From: Marinoscillum pacificum
GTDB taxonomy: Bacteria > Bacteroidota > Bacteroidia > Cytophagales > Cyclobacteriaceae
Assembly (NCBI RefSeq): GCF_024714495.1
Contig: NZ_JAMZMJ010000006.1
Location: 328,782-392,781, forward strand
Direction: 5' to 3'
DNA: 64,000 nt
Shown here piece by piece: positions 60,800 to 64,000 of this stretch. Position numbers and translations under genes: made by a program. Below the pieces are notes generated by a model. It ran no database searches and was not told the origin of the DNA. It saw nothing but the letters and a program-made list of their open reading frames with translations. How positions within the stretch are numbered: the first letter of the stretch is position 1; each line of letters opens with the position of its first letter.

Positions 60800-61147
60800 T
60801 TCGTTAAGATTATTAGATAAGAAAGTTTGTTTTTATGTGTCTTCTGATTTTATCTAGATACTAGATTTAGAAGCACAGAGACTTATCTTATTCTTCAAAC
60901 ATTTTGAAATTGTGAACCTACTTTTCCATCGATGAAAAGTAGGCAAAAATCTAGAGCTGAATTCATTTCTTAACGTCCACTAAAGATCAAAATCAGGAAA
61001 TAAAAAAACTCGTCTTGTTTAATTCTTTATAGGATTTGAGTTCTATCTCGACTCAAACAGTTTTTATTTCTAATCTGATTTTGACCCTTATTGTCCTAAA
61101 ATGAATAAGGCTCGTCCTTTGTTCAATTTGAAATTCAGTGACGTTAA
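60800..61147. repeat. Non-coding hairpin array (possible interspersed repeat)
   Basis: This 348-base gap has no gene. It contains four inverted repeats in a row: CCTACTTTTC/GAAAAGTAGG (60917-60943), AAAATCAG-type arms at 60989-61012 and 61058-61082, TTTGAGT/ACTCAAA (61035-61057) and CCTTATT/AATAAGG (61086-61110). The second and third are nested. None has a clean T-run typical of a terminator. Text of this kind is familiar to me from Bacteroidota intergenic repeats, but only a genome search can show that. Confidence 0.5.
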
Positions 61148-61570
61148 TTAAAAAGCTCTCTGCTTAAAGACCATTGCATCAAGGGAGTACTTACCTGCTC
61201 CCATGATGAAGATGGATACATATCCGATCAAGTACATCAGGGAATGTTCTTTGTCACCCAGTGGGTCGCCTGCATGCGCTATGAAAGCTGCTGTAATCAT
61301 GGTGATGATCAAAGGAATTAAAATGGCTCTTGTGCCTAAACCCAGGATCAACAACGCTGAACAGATTAGTTCTGCGAAAATGGCCAGGCTCAGGGATACA
61401 GTACTACCCAGTCCGATGAAATCCATGAACTTATCACTCAGATTATCAAAACGAGTGTATTTGCCATAACCGTGAGGAATCATTAATACGCCTAAACCTA
61501 CACGTAGGACTAATGATGCCCAATTGATCTTATCCGATTTGATATACGGAGAAAGAAAGTCTCTTAACAT
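61148..61570 (-). CDS. DoxX family membrane protein
   Basis: The 140-residue product has four membrane helices with the DoxX start LVLRVGLGVLMIPHGYGKY and the middle FAELICSALLILGLGTRAILIPLIITMITAAFIAH. The GHG-type motif MIPHGYGK fits the family. DoxX-like proteins are tied to redox or sulphur functions but have no settled activity. It stands alone between a non-coding array and another small membrane protein gene (104 bases upstream). Confidence 0.85.
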   Translation of the reverse strand: MLRDFLSPYIKSDKINWASLVLRVGLGVLMIPHGYGKYTRFDNLSDKFMDFIGLGSTVSLSLAIFAELICSALLILGLGTRAILIPLIITMITAAFIAHAGDPLGDKEHSLMYLIGYVSIFIMGAGKYSLDAMVFKQRAF

Positions 61571-61673
61571 AGCTTACTATTTGATTTTGGTTGCTGACGT
61601 AAAATTAGTCAGACCAAAAGCGATATCCATTTCCAAAGGAGCATTTGAAGCATGATTTTGATGAATGGATTAT

Positions 61674-62087
61674 TCAGGTTTTAACTGACATACTTGACGC
61701 TCTTTTCTTTGCCAGGTCCTGAGCAAGAATATAGATTATTGAATTAAAAAGCGCTAGTCCCATCACTGGCCAGAAGCCATGAAGCCAACTACCTGCAGCA
61801 CAAGTGTGGGCTATAAGAACAAACAGAAGGAGATATTTGGTGATTTTCTCAGGTAAATAAAGTCCTAAGACAATGATCAATAGAATCTCAACACCAGAGG
61901 CCGCAAACAGTCCCGAGATGTGATTGGACATAAAAAATCCACCAACTGGATTCGCTTCATTTGCTTGTTGTAAGTTGCCTGACCAGTATTCTGGAGATTG
62001 TCCAATTGCTGTGACGGTCATGTCAAACAAGCTAGCGATAAGTGCGGGAGTGAGTTTAATTAGTTGATTATGGCGAGTGAAGGTCAT
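61674..62087 (-). CDS. Multi-pass membrane hypothetical protein, 137 aa
   Basis: The product has three or four hydrophobic helices. Segments include NHISGLFAASGVEILLIIVLGLYLPEK, KYLLLFVLIAHTCAAGSWLHGF and GLALFNSIIYILAQDLAKKR. No motif points to a function. The last residues are basic and serine-rich. It lies 15 bases downstream of the EF-hand-like lipoprotein gene on the same strand and may share a transcript with it and with the FecR-type gene. Confidence 0.6.
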   Translation of the reverse strand: MTFTRHNQLIKLTPALIASLFDMTVTAIGQSPEYWSGNLQQANEANPVGGFFMSNHISGLFAASGVEILLIIVLGLYLPEKITKYLLLFVLIAHTCAAGSWLHGFWPVMGLALFNSIIYILAQDLAKKRASSMSVKT

Positions 62088-62101
62088 GGGGAGATTGAAT
62101 T

Positions 62102-62830
62102 CTATTGTAGTGGAAAATACTCTTTTACCTCTTGATCCAATTTGTCGAGCTGATAATAGAAATGATGAATAATGTCTTGCTTATCAAAATTTCCATTTCG
62201 ATCCGAATCCTCAATAGTTCTGAAATACAATCTTTTGTTCACCTCTAAAATTTTCCAATCCAATAGTTCATGAAGTTCTGGAGTGAGTTTTACCATGTTC
62301 TTGCCATCTATAAATGATGCATAGAGGCTTTCAATATCTTCATCATCCAATTTGCCATCATTGTTAGTGTCTCTATCAGTGATAGAAAGCACAATCCAGT
62401 TTTGTTTAGTAAGCTTACTAATTGATTTAAGAAACTGAAGACTTCTGATTTTGATTTCATTTTCAAAAAGAGGCCTAAAGATTGAGGAGTCTAAGTGTTG
62501 AATCATTACATTATCCAAATCCCCAGAAAATGTGTTTCCGCTTAAATATCCAATTGAAAAAGAACTGTTTCCTGAACTTCCAGATCCGAAATAAATTTTG
62601 CTGCTTCTCTGAGATAATTTAATTGAACCGATAGGGAAAAGTAAATGATCAGTGCTATCGAAATAAATAGGAAGCTCGCCGGTAAGAATTAATGTTGTGT
62701 CTTTTATCAACACTTGTTCCTGCACTTGCGAGGTAGAGTCAGCGGGATAAACTAAGGTGGGTTTGGGTTCATGGCGACATGAGCAAAAGATAGTTAACGC
62801 AATTAAAAAAGCAGGAGAAAATAATTTCAT
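62102..62830 (-). CDS. Lipoprotein with two EF-hand-like calcium loops
   Basis: From ATG 62830 the product has 242 residues. The signal is MKLFSPAFLIALTIFCSC, so either Cys16 or Cys18 is lipidated. Two DxDxNxD-type loops are visible: DRDTNNDGKLDDEDIESL at about 141 and DSDRNGNFDKQDIIHH at about 208. Both keep the Asp/Asn ligands of a calcium-binding EF hand. The rest has a PVYF-like beta start and strands. The upstream ATG at 62878 adds 16 unrelated residues and was rejected. It lies 70 bases after the FecR-like gene; function unknown. Confidence 0.7.
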   Translation of the reverse strand: MKLFSPAFLIALTIFCSCRHEPKPTLVYPADSTSQVQEQVLIKDTTLILTGELPIYFDSTDHLLFPIGSIKLSQRSSKIYFGSGSSGNSSFSIGYLSGNTFSGDLDNVMIQHLDSSIFRPLFENEIKIRSLQFLKSISKLTKQNWIVLSITDRDTNNDGKLDDEDIESLYASFIDGKNMVKLTPELHELLDWKILEVNKRLYFRTIEDSDRNGNFDKQDIIHHFYYQLDKLDQEVKEYFPLQ

Positions 62831-62899
62831 AGCAATCATTATTTCCTCCAAAATAACGGAATCGCTTATGAATGGCAAGAGACAATAGCTTCTTTCAGA

Positions 62900-63484
62900 T
62901 CAGTTCCCCAGTTTCTTTAGCTCTTTGTTGATGTCTTTGCCGAGTCTCTTGGTTTCTTTTTCAAGTTGCTTGGCCCCTCTGTTGATTTCTCGGCCGAGCT
63001 TTTCCAAATCGCTATTTAGATTCTTAGTCCAGCCCTTGTAGTCAAATTCTGCTTTGGCAACTTGAATGCCTTTCTCTGCCTCACTAACTACAGCCCTTTC
63101 ACCTCGTCGGATATCTTTTTCTACTTTATCAGCTGTTAATTTTACAGTGCCGGATTCTACTTCTACCTCTAATTCTTCATTGTCGGCTTTTACATTGAAC
63201 TCCGTTCCGACAACCAATACTTGATCTTTGTTTGTTTCGACTATGAACGGCGAAATACCTTCTTCCACCATATAAAATACCTCTCCAGTTTGCTTAACTA
63301 TACGACTTTTGAAATCCTTGTTGTATTCAATTGAACTATTTTGGTTCAGTAGAGCAATGGAATTATCAGGGAGTTTCACTGCTTGAAAACTATCATTGGT
63401 CTTTACATTCTCGGAGCTTGAACAAGATGAGAAAATTAAAGCTACAAAAAGAAGACTCACTGTTAATGTAGATATTCTAATCAT
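62900..63484 (-). CDS. FecR-domain lipoprotein, stand-alone
   Basis: The 194-residue product has a lipobox, LIFSSC (Cys21). A FecR domain follows with QAVKLPDNSIALLNQNSSIEYN, VKQTGEVFYMVEEGISPFIVETN and VLVVGTEFNVKADNEELEVEVESGTVKL. The tail of about 45 residues is charged and helical (KLGREINRGAKQLEKETKRLGKDINKELKKLG). Normal FecR anti-sigma factors have a cytosolic start and a membrane helix; this one is secreted. No ECF sigma or TonB receptor gene is nearby, so it probably does not act as an anti-sigma factor here. Confidence 0.75.
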   Translation of the reverse strand: MIRISTLTVSLLFVALIFSSCSSSENVKTNDSFQAVKLPDNSIALLNQNSSIEYNKDFKSRIVKQTGEVFYMVEEGISPFIVETNKDQVLVVGTEFNVKADNEELEVEVESGTVKLTADKVEKDIRRGERAVVSEAEKGIQVAKAEFDYKGWTKNLNSDLEKLGREINRGAKQLEKETKRLGKDINKELKKLGN

Positions 63485-63507
63485 GGGTATAGTCTAAAAT
63501 GGTTTTC

Positions 63508-63613
63508 GAATATACTGAATTCGATTGGAGTGGATTGCCTCCTTGGAAACATAGGGTAATGATTTTTTAAATCCTAAGATGAGTTTTGGAAGTGGGATAT
63601 ACTGGATTCGAAT
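63508..63613. repeat. Two tRNA T-arm-like sequence copies beside the tRNA gene
   Basis: GAATATACTGAATTCGATT (63508-63526) and GGATATACTGGATTCGAAT (63595-63613) share 16 of 19 bases. The second resembles the tRNA 3' end (GTATTGGATTCGAA on the same strand), with 14 of 20 matches. These may be remnants of tRNA or attachment sites. This region of 190 bases otherwise holds no gene. Confidence 0.35.
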
Positions 63614-63674
63614 AGGGCCGTTTAGGCCAGTGACTTCATTGTTTATGATTTAACGATAAAGTCACTCAAAAATG

Positions 63675-63749
63675 TGGAGTGTATTGGATTCGAACCAACG
63701 ACCCCTGCCCTGTCAAGACAGTGCTCTAAACCAACTGAGCTAACACTCC
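63675..63749 (-). tRNA. tRNA-Val (anticodon GAC)
   Basis: The minus strand folds as a full tRNA: acceptor GGAGTGT/ACACTCC, D-stem GCTC/GAGC, anticodon stem CTGTC/GGCAG with loop TTGACAG (anticodon GAC, valine), variable GGGTC, T-stem GTTGG/CCAAT with TTCGAAT, and discriminator A. CCA is not encoded. The T-arm pairing has one G-T pair. It is 75 bases long. Confidence 0.93.
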
Positions 63750-64000
63750 ATTCATGATGATTGGAGGACAAAAATAGAAGAAGTCTGCACAATAAAAAAT
63801 AGAATTAAGGGAAGTCGTCCGGCTATTACCAGCCAGACGACCTGGTCCAATTTTTAGTGTTAAAGAACTACTTCGGACCCATCCTAAAATAAGTTGACAG
63901 ATTATTACTTAATACTAGATGTAGTTTACAATGATACTACAAAGTCCTATTTGCACTTTACAGAGATTACTTTAATCCTGATTGAAGTATACAGGCTTGG
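63750..64000. other. Non-coding DNA at the right edge, no gene visible
   Basis: No start-stop frame of meaningful length is present on either strand in this 251-base stretch. It has the hairpin at 63814-63841 and the phrase CGGACCCATCCTAAAATA at about 63873, which resembles text near insertion-sequence termini. That resemblance is from memory and cannot be confirmed here. Confidence 0.4.
63814..63841. other. Strong hairpin near the window end
   Basis: GTCGTCCGGCT (63814-63824) and AGCCAGACGAC (63831-63841) form an 11-bp stem with one mismatch. No gene is visible in 63750-64000; the stem could belong to the tRNA upstream region or to an insertion-sequence end. Confidence 0.5.

Noticed and set aside
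1..64000. CRISPR array, prophage, secretion system or biosynthetic cluster
   Set aside because: No spaced repeats, cas genes, phage structural genes or modular synthases were seen.

Overview
The window is chromosomal DNA of a Bacteroidota bacterium, most likely a marine or environmental member of the order Cytophagales. Supporting this are a bacillithiol-pathway gene (bshC), a fused murF-alr gene, Bacteroidota-only families beside rimO (DUF6452/DUF6048-like pair), DUF4105/Lnb-like and DUF4783 genes, three histidine kinases with periplasmic TPR sensors, many small lipoproteins with SpII signals, and promoters of the Bacteroidota form TAnnTTTG. Clear Shine-Dalgarno sites are mostly absent. Coding density is high, and most of the window is ordinary core genome. 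The organism name is inference, because there is no rRNA gene in the window.

Layout. 0-3.4 kb: folate (5-FCL, partial), bacillithiol (bshC) and ribosomal protein S12 modification (rimO), all minus. 3.4-6.1 kb: envelope proteins and two unknown genes. 6.1-7.5 kb: dciA-like gene and recF. 7.5-11.3 kb: pdhA, a membrane TPR protein, ribH, lysC. 11.3-15.2 kb: nhaD, glutamate dehydrogenase family gene, anmK. 15.2-22.9 kb: a plus-strand envelope run (coaX, outer membrane protein, TPR protein, lptC, small membrane protein, CBS transporter-like protein, ppiD). 22.9-24.9 kb: DUF493, pterin dehydratase, rsmI and suhB operon. 24.9-27.1 kb: divergent radical SAM and Lnb-like genes. 27.1-28.2 kb: a 1.05-kb island bounded by an 11-bp direct repeat and holding a nonsense-interrupted abortive-infection-like gene. 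28.2-33.1 kb: minus-strand operons (LysE/ATP-grasp/DinB/YHS; recX/YcxB-like/nadC/DUF4783). 33.2-37.1 kb: gpmI, lipoprotein, MsbA-type ABC exporter. 37.1-46.6 kb: orphan TPR kinase, two corA paralogues, terC, purEK, small genes, rhlE-type helicase. 46.7-56 kb: signalling cluster with two TPR histidine kinase/response regulator pairs (LuxR-type and LytTR-type) and three secreted proteins between or beside them. 56-60.8 kb: murF-alr, GNAT, universal stress protein, MaoC. 60.8-61.1 kb: non-coding hairpin array. 61.1-64 kb: DoxX, membrane protein, EF-hand-like lipoprotein, FecR-domain lipoprotein, tRNA-Val, and non-coding DNA with tRNA-arm-like repeats.

The most unusual parts are the small island between the Lnb-like and lysE genes, the phased direct repeats upstream of two of the kinase genes, a terminator hairpin that overlaps the 5' end of lptC, and the hairpin array at 60.9-61.1 kb. 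I did not find a CRISPR array, an intact transposase, a prophage, a secretion system or a biosynthetic cluster.
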